Shown here: positions 14,376-25,595 of the stretch, one piece after another
How positions within the stretch are numbered: position 1 is the first letter of the stretch
How the letters are laid out: every line of letters begins with the position of its first letter
Source: Glossina fuscipes
Lineage: Eukaryota > Arthropoda > Insecta > Diptera > Glossinidae
Direction: 5' to 3'
DNA length: 64,000 nucleotides
Assembly: GCF_014805625.2 (NCBI RefSeq)
Contig: NW_023998415.1
Coordinates: 40,753,487-40,817,486, forward strand
Made by a program: the position numbers and the translations under genes
The notes under the pieces: model-generated
What the model was told of the DNA's origin: nothing
The model's input: only the letters and a program-made list of their open reading frames with translations
Databases searched by the model: none

Positions 14376-14410
14376 TCAGTCACAAATTAACCAGTAAAAT
14401 AACAAGTTGT
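14376..14410 (+). promoter_or_regulatory. Candidate Inr + DPE core promoter of the cytochrome b561 gene
   Basis: TCAGTC at 14376-14381 fits the fly initiator TCAKTY, with +1 at A14378. AGTTGT at 14405-14410 lies exactly at +28 to +33 and fits the downstream promoter element RGWYVT at all six positions. It lies 995 bp upstream of the first in-frame ATG of the cytochrome b561 gene, on the same strand. The intervening A-rich sequence with short ORFs would be the 5' UTR. Function and linkage to this gene are inferred from position only. Confidence 0.4.
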
Positions 14411-15372
14411 TCGTGTGGAGTTAGCGGTTAATAATCACTAAAACAAAAAAAAAAAAAACAAAAAACAAAATAAATCAAAAAAAGAAAAACAAAGAAAAAT
14501 AGAAACACAAACATATATACATATATATAAATATATGTAATATAAAAATAAAAAAAAAATATATACATATATATATATATCTATATATGCGCGTAAGGAT
14601 ATTTTATTTGCCCATAGATGAATTAAATTTTGCCCATACTCTTAAATAAGTGCGCAAAAATTGCTCGATATTTTGTCAATTGTGGGCGTGTTGAGAATCT
14701 TTGTTCAAAGAATATTTTTTTTTTTTAAGACCTTGGGAAATATTTACATGGAAAATTTCATGTCAATGCTTGTATCAAGATATTAACATATATACATACA
14801 TGTTTATATATAAGGTATCAATTATTATTTAAAACATTTTAAATTTTCTAATATTTTTAAGCATTACTTTCCTTTTTCGAAATTCTAGGAATAGAGTATG
14901 CGCATTTTCAAATTGATTTTGTGAAATAGAACTAACGATGTAATTATACATTATTAGAACAACTCTTTATTTTCTAATGCGTCCATCTTTGAGAATCTTT
15001 AAATCATAAGGACGGATTGACAGACATATAAACAATAAGACAGACAAAAAACACAAGTAAATAAATAAATAATCAAAAAAAAAAAAAGAAAAAAGAAGAA
15101 AAACACAAGGCCCGTACTGTTACTTTAACGGTCTTTGAGAGATTTGTTACAAATGCCGCAACAAAACTTGCATATCGCCATTGGTTGGCGGTAGCAATAA
15201 AGATATAATAACCGAGAGAATACATTACAGAAAATAGTTAAATTCCCATAGATCTTCAAAAAGAATACAATTTTCTAAGCATTTTGCATATACTATATAA
15301 TAAACCAAAAAAAAAAAGTCTATAAATAAATAAGTAAAAAAAACACAAAACTTAGATAACAAAACACAAATC

Positions 15373-16438
15373 ATGTCGACAGTCATTAATGATGATGTTG
15401 AAAAAAATGCTAACAACGAAAACACTCACACAAGTACGTTGACCGTCGAAATACCAATAATACCGATTAGCGCAATCAGTAATGAGCATGCTGATATAAT
15501 AGCTAGCCCTCCGGTAACGGTAACTGTAGCAGAGGCATCTAAGGATACCACGGATACGGCTGCAATCGTTGTTAAATCGAATAATAGTGAAAATAATAAT
15601 AACAATAATAATGCTAATCTGCAACAAGATCAACAGCAACAGCAACAGCAACAGCAAAACACAAATACCACTATCACCACCACCATGACCATCAGCAGCA
15701 AAGGTAATAAAAAAAATAAAAAATAAATAAAAAAAACAAACAACAAAAAGCCTAATAATCCATTCACTTTTACCGGTCATTAGTTTATAAGCATGACTTT
15801 ATAATAACAAAAATCATAACAATAATAACAACAACAGCATGCTCTGATCAACATGATCATGAAATTAATTTAGAAATTTTATTATTTATTTCAAATAAAA
15901 AGGAGAGAGAAGAAGAAAAGAAGCAAATGCTTTTACATGAAACACGAAAAACCACTTTTTTCTTTTAACATCCATCACTGTTTAACTAGCAAATGGTGAT
16001 CACGATTATTACGATCATGATGATAATGATATTGATGATGATAATAATGACGATGATAATAATGATGATGATGATGATGATGATGATGGGGTTGCTGCCG
16101 ATAATAGCAAACCTGACAAGCAGACATGCAGACAACCAGACAACCAGACATTTTATAATCATGAAGTTTAATTAGCGTTATCATTAGCATTCTCATTATC
16201 GTTGTTGTAATTGCTTAGTAAAAGTTTTTACTTTTTATTTTTGAAATTTTTTGCTTTTTTTTTCTATTTAATGCCTGCACAAATTAAATCATGTTTGTTT
16301 TCACTTGTAACAGCGCTTTCCTTCGTGCAAAACAAACACAATCTTATTTAAATTTTCCTTACGAACCGTTAAATTTGGCGAATATATTCGATTCGTTAAA
16401 CAGTTCGTATATGAAACCTTTTTGAAAATATTTAAATG

Positions 16439-16472
<34 letters not shown>

Positions 16473-19400
16473 TTCTTATAACGATGTTGACGCTTTAAAG
16501 GAATAATTTTCTAATAGAGTCTTGTCTTTCTCAGCAACGTAAATAGTGTATATACAAGACCACTCATATAGTTCTCTTTAATGCTTTCAATCTTGCGTAA
16601 TTCATCCCTCATTCGAAATCGTCATTCTTAAATATTTCATTCATTTTTCTTGCCTTCTTCGCTAAAGAATACAAAAAAGTAATTAAAAGATTTACAAAAT
16701 CCCTTAGTAAGCCTTGCATTCATCATATAGATAATATAATCAGTCAAAGCAGTTCCACATTGCACGCGCTAAACTGCATTTTCGCCCAATCTAAAAATAT
16801 TGCGAATTACGTAAATCCTCATCTAACATGTCCATCTGGACTGATGTCTCTGAGGAAGTCGACCGTTTTTCAATCTTATGCGACTAATGCGAGTAATTAG
16901 CAATCGATCAAAATAGTAGCAGGACCAGCGAATGACGCGTTGATTTTAAAAATGATAATGCCTTCACGGGAACGTCAAACCCACGAAATAATAACACTAT
17001 AACCGTCGCTCAGTTTCATTCTAGGGACAAATGTAATTTGTATCCCTTCAGTTATTTACTAATACATCAAAGGAAGTCGCCGCTACATCTACATCCCGTC
17101 AACTATGTGCATATATGCATAAATAAGTTACGTCCGCTTTCTCTTGCCTTGCTGTTTTAAGGAAAGGCAACATAATTGAACAATTTCCAAAATTAACGAG
17201 CAAGTATTTGCCTAAAGATGCATCTACACTAGCTTCGACTGCAATATATGAATTTTAGTATAATAACGTCCTTAAAAGTTGACAGTTCATTTAACTTTGT
17301 CCGTCTGATCGTTTACTTGACGTTTTTCATTTAGTCGCTTTTAATCTTAGATATTGCGATTTCGCATATTCTTAGTTAATGGCCTTTTAGATCACAATAA
17401 AAAATTACCCTGATTATGCCCGCAACGCATAAAAACTATAACTTGGAAATTCTGGCAACAATTGCACGAAATCTGTAGAAATTTCGGGGAAAATGTGCAC
17501 ACAACTCATTAGGTTACATGAATATATACAAAAACTGTAACTTTGGTGCTTTAGATCACAATTAAAAATTACTCTGATTATGTCCGCAAATCTATAACTT
17601 GAAAATCCTAACAACATTTGCACTAAATCTCTAAAAATTTCGGGGGGAAATGTGTACAAAACTCATTAGGTTACTACATGCATGTATATAAACAAAAAAT
17701 GTAACCTATATTGATCCAATGCTAAGTTAAAAGGCCTACCAGACCAACGAATACGCTTGCATTGCAATGTATAATCAAATATTTTGGAAGTCAAATATCT
17801 TGGGTGGGTATTAAAAATTCGCGACAAGGCGAATATGACTTTCCCACTTGTTTGGTTACAAAAAAAAAAAAAAAAAAAGAAGCCCATTCATCAGCGTGGA
17901 ATGCCGACCATTCGTACATAACAAAAAAAAAAAAAAACAAAAACAACAAAGAGGGTAATAGCGTAAAACTATGAGAGCGCGAGTAAAAGCGAAAGTTCCA
18001 CTTAATTGCTGTAGTTTAAATTCATTTGATTAAAGTCTCAGTAATCGCAGAAAATATCTTATGCCTAAAACTCTGTAAATTTATATATGTATACATATGT
18101 ATATATATATATATATATGCTTGCTTGTATATATGCAATGATGGTGATGAATGGATGACTTCTAATAGATGCTATCAGCTTTAATTTTTCGCTTTTTTTT
18201 TTTTTTTGCAAATTGGGTTATAAACCGATTTAAGACAGTTTTTAATTAAAAGAGAGAAAAATTATTATGCGAAAAATTCCACAGTAATTAATAACAAAGA
18301 TCACAGTTGAAATGCTTACAAAATTTGTTATTGGATTCATCTCTACGAAGGCAATAAATTAATGAAATTGTCTTAATGGCAACTTAATGCAATATATTGT
18401 TATTAAATGTCATAATACATTCAATGTTGTTCGCATATCTTACCCGTTGCTATACACTGTTGCTATACACTGCTGCTGTATGTATATATCCTAGAAGCAT
18501 TTTCACCTAATCATACATATATTCGCCTGCAATCGAACAGAGAGTTCTCATCAAGTAAGACAAAAAATATTCGGAAATTGAGCAGAAGGTTTAAGTAAAT
18601 CATAATTTTAGGGCCTTTGTCCGATTTGATAGTTATGTTCATGTCGCAATGTTTTTAAAATCTTTTTATAGCCGATCAATTATAGATATAAAATACAATT
18701 TTGAAGGTTATGGCAGGTTATTATTTTCAATGTTCTACGACAAACGCCTGATTACCATTTCGAAGCATACAATAGATAGATAGACTGTGATAATAAAAAA
18801 AGTATAAAAAGTATTAAACGATTTTTGAACAGATTGATATTTTATTGGGGAATTCCTACAGCTTTCAATTACCGACTTTTATTTATTTCATAATAAATTT
18901 TGAATTTTTTTAAATATATATATAGCGTTTTTGAAAAAGATCAAATCTACCTTTAAGATATAATGTAGAACACTTTTACAGAAACCTTTTTTTTTTTTTT
19001 TTTTGTATGGAATTATTGAGTCGCATTTAAAAAAAAAGATGTTGTTTTTAAGAGGAAAGGAATGCGTTTGGTATGATGTGAAAAAAAGTTCTTCTTCTTT
19101 ACGGCAACAAATGCTTTGTTTCTGTTTCATTTTAGAATAGAAAGGCACCACGAAAAAAATTCAGAAAATATAACAACAGTTGTCACGTTATTATGGAAGT
19201 ATGAAATCGATTCTATTGAAAGTCATAATTAAAATTCAAAAAAAAAAATAAAAATAAATAAAAAACCAAATGTTTATTTATTTATTTTTTTTTTTTGACA
19301 AAATCAATCAACATTCCCTTTCTTTGATAAGTCACCACGAAATGGCTTTTTCTTGGAATATAATAAAATTGATTTCTTCACAGAATTGAAATTAAATGTA

Positions 19401-20996
19401 AAAACAGCTGCCTTAAAAGATTTATGAAGAAGTAAATATGGTTTGAATTTCACTTCTTCGCCCAATTAAAATATGCGCAGAAAGCAAGATCCAGATAAAA
19501 TTCATGACAAATAGTCAGGTCGCTGCTGCACCTGCAAACTTAATTAATTAATTCCAAGTTCATTTACTGAAATTCGTATTCGTTATCAGAACATTGTTAT
19601 TATCAAAGCAACAAGCATGTGCCAATATATTGTTGCTGTATATTAAGTAATAATTCTGCTTCTGGCCACACATGCGCACCTCAACAATATTATTGAAAAT
19701 ACGAGTAAAACAAAGTAAATGAATTGCGCAATGTGAGAATTAAATGAATATATATATATATATATGTATATGTATATATATATATATTTATATATAAAGG
19801 TATTATTATATTGCGTCTATGCATTATTCCATAGCAAATGCATATAATATATATAGACACTAGAAACAAAAGTCAACTATACTCATCCTGAGCAATCTGG
19901 CCACGACTACAGCATTATTGTGTCCTATGGTTGTCAAGCACATCATGTAGATAAGAAATTTCCATTGAATTTTCCTAAATGTCATCACAAATTTTGACTT
20001 TAAACGATACCTCCCGTCAATTTTCTATCCAATCCAACTATTATTAAGGGAGAATTAATAAGACCAAAAAAAAAAAAAAAATCCAAACTGTCCCGCTTCA
20101 TAGTTTACTTCATAAATTGAAATATTTCACAATTCCATTAGATCCATCCATATTAATATACATACTGTGAGTACGTATGTGCTTATTTATCCAAGTATTT
20201 CTTTACGAGTCCCAGAATGGGTTAAGTAAAGTAATCTTTGCACAATATATCACTTTTTTCATTTATTTTAAATGCTATCGGATCTTAAAGGTACCTTATG
20301 CTTGTGATGAGTGTTGCGAATATTTCTTCTTTTTTTTTTCTTTTGAAAAAACATTAAAATTAATTTAAAATTGAAATTAAGTTATAGTCAAGAATATGAA
20401 ACGTCAGTGGGAAGCCGTGATGTTCAAGCTCCTAATTGTGAATCGTGAAAAACCTATCTTAGCTTGCAAGTCAAAATTAGTAAGAAATCTTCTAAAGCAG
20501 CGGCTTCCATACTGAGAAGCCTCTGGAAAAAAGTGTTTCTGTCCCTTCTCATCATTGGAAAACGTTGCAATGGAGGGTCTACCGTATTATTCAATCAAAA
20601 GATATTGGCTTGCTTTCGGCTCTTCTTCGGCTTTTCTTACACTTGGTCAACTCAGCAGTTTCAAGACGATGCTCTGTATTTTGTAGAATCAACTGAGTAC
20701 AAATGATTGCGATCTTGCGCAAATCAATAGGAATTCACTGTTCAGATATTGTTATTATAAACTAAACTATCTCTCAAAATAGGAGAAAGAGTTCAAATGA
20801 ATGAAAACAATTTCAGATTTTTGCGTGAAGCGATAAGAAAAATGAGAAGATTTAAGAACACTTTTGGCACAGTAAGCAAAATATTAAGATGGTAATAATC
20901 ATTAGACAGATCGGCAGATCTGCTTCGCCACAGCTATCAGATAAATGCATTAATGTACCATACATTGGTAATAACGAGGGGAATCTCTGATTTCTA

Positions 20997-21035
<39 letters not shown>

Positions 21036-24000
21036 ATAAGTTTGTATATGAGAATGTTTGTGCATAATTATGTATGAGAATGTGTGAAAAGATTTTTATT
21101 GCTTGATAGTGTTTCTTGGCGTATCTTGTCCGATGTTGTATTATTACGAAAGCGGTTAAATGTGCTGGGAAACAATTCGAAAAAAGTTTGTGTTATTTAG
21201 GGTGGCGATGCTTTATCAAATGCAGCGAACGATAGATGGCTTGATAATTTCTGGAAAACATGCACCTTGCTCTGGCCGATCAAACACTGCTCCGACTACC
21301 TTCTGCACTCTCTTAATGACGTAAGAAACTGACTTCAAAGCGGTCCGTACCCATTGATTCTATTTAGTTTTTTCGCCCACCTGAGACGTGCGGTGTTCAA
21401 AAAGGAAAAGGTGACTTTTCGTTTTTCTCGAAAAATATTTATTTATTCATTCAATATGCAATTTGTCCCCTTCAAAGTAATCCCCCTTACATATAATGAA
21501 CTTGTGGCAATCCTCGAAGCACTTCTGATATGAATTTTTTTTTTTTTTTTTTGTGCTTTCTGAGTGCTTTCGATTATTACCCTAACTCGTATAACTGCCT
21601 ATATAACTAATTACAAATTTCGTAATAAAAATATTTTTACTAGTATTGAGTTTTTTCACTTAGTAAGCACAATCATCGTTATAGGCGTTTGTAAACAAAT
21701 TGGTCAGCCATTGGCGTACACTATGCCGCGCTACCCTGTACTGGTTAAATGAAATTTTAAACTTATTTTTAATTTTTTATAATTGCGCAAATAATGGGCT
21801 GAATATTATTGAGTTCAAGTATTCATAAGCAATTAATTAAAATATGTTTATTAACAAAAGGATATACATATATATAAATATATATAATATATATAAATGT
21901 TATATCTATGTTAATGCTTATTAAGCTTATATGTTCGCATTATATAAAGTTCCATTCAATTGATTTCAGATAAAATGGATACCGATCCAGCGATGGCCAA
22001 TTTCAAGGTTCTATTCGTATTGACACAATTAATTGGTCTGACAATGATCGTTTTAATGGGTTGCTGGATTGGTGTGCATATGGGCGGTTTGGCGGGCACC
22101 AGCAATCCATCTATCGAATTTAATTGGCATCCACTCTTAATGACCATCGGCTTAATATTCTTATATGGAAATGGTAAGTTTTGCTTTTGATCTAAATATT
22201 AGTCTCCTTAAATTCTCATGCTCTCTAATGCAACTTCACTTCATGCTAATTCGCTTCAAATCAATTCAATTTAGTCAAATCTAAACACCGACGCTTTGCA
22301 TTCTTCATCAAAGGGTGCAGTCATACCATTGAAGCGCTTGCTGCATTTCGATTAAATGAATAACAAATTTTATCTTCGCTTTGTGTTGAATTTCAGTTTC
22401 TTCATTTGCCAATGCGTTAATATGTTGAGGTCTGATTTTGGAGGCTTCTATTAATTATGGATTTATAGTGTTTTTTTTTTATTTTATTTATTTATTTTTT
22501 TTTTTTTTATTACTTTTGACGCATGCGTGGATGAAGTCAATTTGCAATTATGCAATAGTTGTGTTCATATTGGTTTCTCAATGCCAGTCGATTAGTATTC
22601 TCAAATTGTTCAATTGTTAATGTGGTCGTTTTTTTTTTTTTTTTTTTTATTTTTTTTTTTTTTTTAAGGAATATGTTCAGTATGTAAATATATATATGTT
22701 TATTTTGTTTGTTTTCATACCATACACCGCGTTTGGTAAAAGGTATGCTGATTTCGTGCGGTTTGTGTTTGAGGATCAAAAAAATGGACATATGTGATCC
22801 AAAGGTCTAAGGTTAAGTTTGAAATAAATATCAAATTTTTATTATGAACCGATTTTCATCAAGAAGAAATGAAATTTAAATCTTTTTATCGTAGAAATGG
22901 TCAATTGCCTCAATTAGGAACAGTTAAATAGCAAAGGGTTCATTCAATCCAAAGTTTTCACAACAATTTAGAATATCGAAACACTATTACTAAGAGAAGG
23001 GAAGTGTGAGAGGTAGCGAAAAAGTCGACAGATTCGAAAGATTTTCAATAGCGTTCACCCTATCAAATTTCATCAAAATATCTCGGTGAACGCAAGATGG
23101 GTGGATCGACCTCAGATGGACAGACGGTGGGTCTCTCAAAAGCTCTGAGCACACACTTATACTGCAAGTAGTATACGATTTAATTATTTAGGGGTCAATG
23201 ACAGAGTTTCCTATACAGCAGAAATCAGGATTTTAAGGATTAGGATCAGGATTTACTGTTATAAGATTCTCAGTTAGTTAGTTTTTTTTTGACTTTTCCT
23301 TCATCTAACGATTATGTTTCTCTTAATGGAAAAATATTTTCGACTTACAGTTCGAATATGAACTCGAATCCGAATCCGAGCTTTACCGAAACTTATCAAC
23401 TTTAGAAACCGTGGCACTGAACTACATTTGGAAAGAAAAGATTCAAATATTTATAAAGACCTTACAAATAGCGATTGATTATTATCTATGCATTTTTTCA
23501 AATAATTTATGTATCGTTTATTTTTAGCTATTTTGGTTTATCGTGGTTTTCGTTCACTGCGTAAAAAGACATTAAAATTGTGTCATGCGGCCGTTCATGT
23601 TGTTGCATTTGTTTTGACAGTACTTGCACTAGTGGCTGTTTTTGATTCGCATAATTTAAGATCTGAGCCAATACCGAATATGTACTCTTTACATTCATGG
23701 TTGGGCTTGGCTGCCGTTATTATGTTTTGCCTACAATATGTGGCTGGTTTTGCGGCATTTTTGGCGCCTGGTGCTAAACAATCCGTGCGAGCAGCTTTAT
23801 TACCGATTCACGTTTATTTTGGACTTTTCGGCTTCATACTGGCCATCGCCGCCGCTCTAATGGGCATTACTGAAAAGGCCATATTCTCTGTGTAAATAAA
23901 ATACAATTAATTATTTAAAATTAATTAATGGAAGAAATTTCCAAATTTTATCCTTGTTTTATAATTTTCCTTTACAGAAAAGATTATTCAAACTTACCAA

Positions 24001-24140
24001 GCTCGGGTGTTATGGTTAATCTATGTGGTGTCTTATATGTAATTTTTGGTGCTCTAGTAGTGTATTTAGTCACTAATCCCAACTATAAACGAAAACCCTT
24101 GCCCGAGGATACGGTTTTGTTAACTAGTGCTAATGACTAG
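15373..24140 (+). CDS. Cytochrome b561, transmembrane ascorbate-dependent reductase
   Basis: Coding exons are 15373-15703, 21970-22173, 23528-23891 and 23978-24140. All junctions are GT-AG and keep frame, giving 353 residues. Residues 111-353 form a six-helix CYB561 core. Histidines sit at 164 (NWHPLL), 198/202 (HAAVH), 234 (SLHSW) and 273 (HVYFG), the spacing that holds two b hemes. AILVYR and SLHSW are the family's ascorbate-site motifs. Such proteins pass electrons from cytosolic ascorbate across vesicle or plasma membranes to ferric iron or monodehydroascorbate. Residues 1-110 are a polar extension with Asn and Gln runs, unlike the family. An ATG at 21975, just inside exon 2, would give the usual-sized 241-residue protein, so two isoforms are likely. 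Intron 1 is 6.3 kb. I believe CG1275 is the closest Drosophila relative, but this was not checked. Confidence 0.85.
17385..17708. repeat. Tandem duplication, period 164 bp
   Basis: Two adjacent units begin with 'tttagatcacaat' (17386 and 17550) and share 'attatg(c/t)ccgcaa', 'aaatttcgggg' and 'actcattaggttac' in the same order. They differ at many positions, so the duplication is not recent. The unit contains no gene. Confidence 0.8.
21000..21033. repeat. (CT)n microsatellite
   Basis: A pure CT tract of about 17 units. On the minus strand it gives an Arg-Glu frame that is not a gene. It contains GAGAG sites, but nothing nearby supports a promoter. Confidence 0.95.
21360..21530 (-). mobile_element. 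Mariner 3' end, relic
   Basis: The minus-strand translation includes QKCFEDCHKF and GDYFEGDKLHIE. These resemble the mariner transposase C-terminus, where a 'W(K/H)KC' stretch precedes 'GDYFEGD'. A run reading YFSRKTKSHLFLFEH follows and would be the 3' flank. The rest of the transposase is missing beyond the poly-T at about 21533. It is a short decayed fragment. Confidence 0.5.
22740..23190 (+). repeat. Dispersed repeat family, copy 4, in intron 2
   Basis: This copy lies in intron 2 of the cytochrome b561 gene (22174-23527). Family landmarks are 'attatgaaccgattttcatc' near 22842, 'taggaacagttaaatagc' near 22918, 'aaatttcatcaaaatatctc' near 23065 and a GGACAGACGG block near 23118. It is decayed and non-coding. 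Confidence 0.6.
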
Positions 24141-24277
24141 ATAATCCACATATTAAATAATAAGCACAAATTTTAAATATATTTTTGTTTCTATATAAGT
24201 TAAGGTTTTGTTTATCGCATACGCCTAAACATGCAGAGGAGAGTGCTCAAATGTATTTTCTTTACTTTGTTAAGTTG

Positions 24278-24311
<34 letters not shown>

Positions 24312-25595
24312 TCAACTTTTATGTGCACAAAATCGACGGTGCTTATAGTTAATGATGAACCGTTTACCAAGAGACGAGAATTCATTATTTACCATGAACG
24401 TAATAACATAGCAAAATATATATATGTTTATTAATCATATGCAAAAAATATAAATAATATATTTATTTATATATATATATATATATATGTATAAATATGC
24501 AATGACGTATTCTTATATGATGTTAGAAACGGCTGCGACTGCTCATCTAATAATCCAATGAAAGTGTCCACAGTAAAACCAAATAAGCAAATATACAAAA
24601 TCAATATATATCTATACATCTATATATCTACATATACAAACTTTTACTTTAATTATATTATATAATGCACAAATTATCTAATTAAAAAAAAAATAATAAT
24701 AATAATAATTTAAAAATCATTTAGAAAAGTTTTCGATTTACTTACCGAAGAATATCTGCTTGCTACGGATCGTTTATTGTTACTGAAGTTCCAAGTAATT
24801 GGTCTCATCGATCACGATATAGATTTATAATATTTGAAAAGTGAAATATTATAGAGAAAAACTGTTCGTATGAACGAGGACCGGGCAAAAAATAAAAATT
24901 ATAATAATAGCATAAGATTGACCTGAACGAAAACGAGCATAATTATCATTACGCTGTGTGTTGAAGAGTTACTCTTCGTTACTATATACTTTCGAGAGCT
25001 CTTTAATTTTTCTAACGACAAAAATGGTTTGAAAACAAAATCTATCTTTTTCGTGTATGTCAATGATGTGGGCGTCTAAAACGGTATACAAAGCGTTTAA
25101 AGTAGATTTGGAAATAGTGGTGGACCGGCTTCGTCATGTTTGAATATCAAGGCCGCCTGTGAACGATAGAAACGGGTCCGTGTTTGCCGAAAAACTTCAA
25201 AAGCCCGCACTTTGTAAAAAAAAAAAGAAAAAGCGTGGGGCGGCAGACATAAGGTCAATGTTGGGACAGACAAATAAAATCAAATTAAATTAATTTGAAA
25301 AGTGATTCTAAATCGATCGATATAATAAAAAAACGTCTAGTTACGTGGGCGTTACGATAAATCCGTAAGAATTTTACATATTTTACTCTTATCGAAGTAA
25401 TCGAACATAAACACCCTACTTGTTTGATGTAATGCCGTTTGATTATTTATTTGAGAATTTTCTCAGGAAATAATCAACGTTTACTCCAAGTTTAATAGAT
25501 GTTATATGTATTTTGCTGTGCAGTTTTTTTTATTATACAATGACAATTTCGTGTTTTCTTTAAGAATTAGAAGGACTGGACTGGAAAGCTGATAA
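24141..25595. other. Convergent intergenic region
   Basis: This 1.45-kb region separates the 3' end of the cytochrome b561 gene from the 3' end of cyclase gene A. It is AT-rich, with a 25-base A run near 24285 and TA and AAT microsatellites. It also carries a weak GACAGAC-type repeat fragment near 25240. No gene was seen. Confidence 0.6.
25529..25534 (-). terminator. Candidate poly(A) signal of cyclase gene A
   Basis: AATAAA on the minus strand, about 62 bp past the TAG of gene A. It lies in an A-rich context and is a candidate only. Confidence 0.4.

Larger units (their letters stand above)
15704..21969 (+). other. Intron 1 of the cytochrome b561 gene
   Basis: The 6,266-bp intron has donor GTAATA and acceptor TTTCAG. 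It contains a GAT microsatellite (about 16057-16087), a 164-bp tandem duplication (17385-17708), a CT microsatellite (21000-21033), several long A and T homopolymers and a mariner 3' remnant (about 21360-21530). No further coding exon was recognised in it. Confidence 0.6.

Noticed and set aside
15352..15780. 142-codon minus-strand frame
   Set aside because: It is the antisense of the cytochrome b561 first coding exon. Its Leu and Ile runs come from the CAA/CAG and AAT repeats.
15975..16196. His-rich and Met/Ile-rich frames
   Set aside because: They are products of the GAT microsatellite in an intron.
20464..20706. 80-codon plus-strand frame
   Set aside because: Looks protein-like in composition but matches nothing I recognise, and no neighbouring exon with fitting phase was found.
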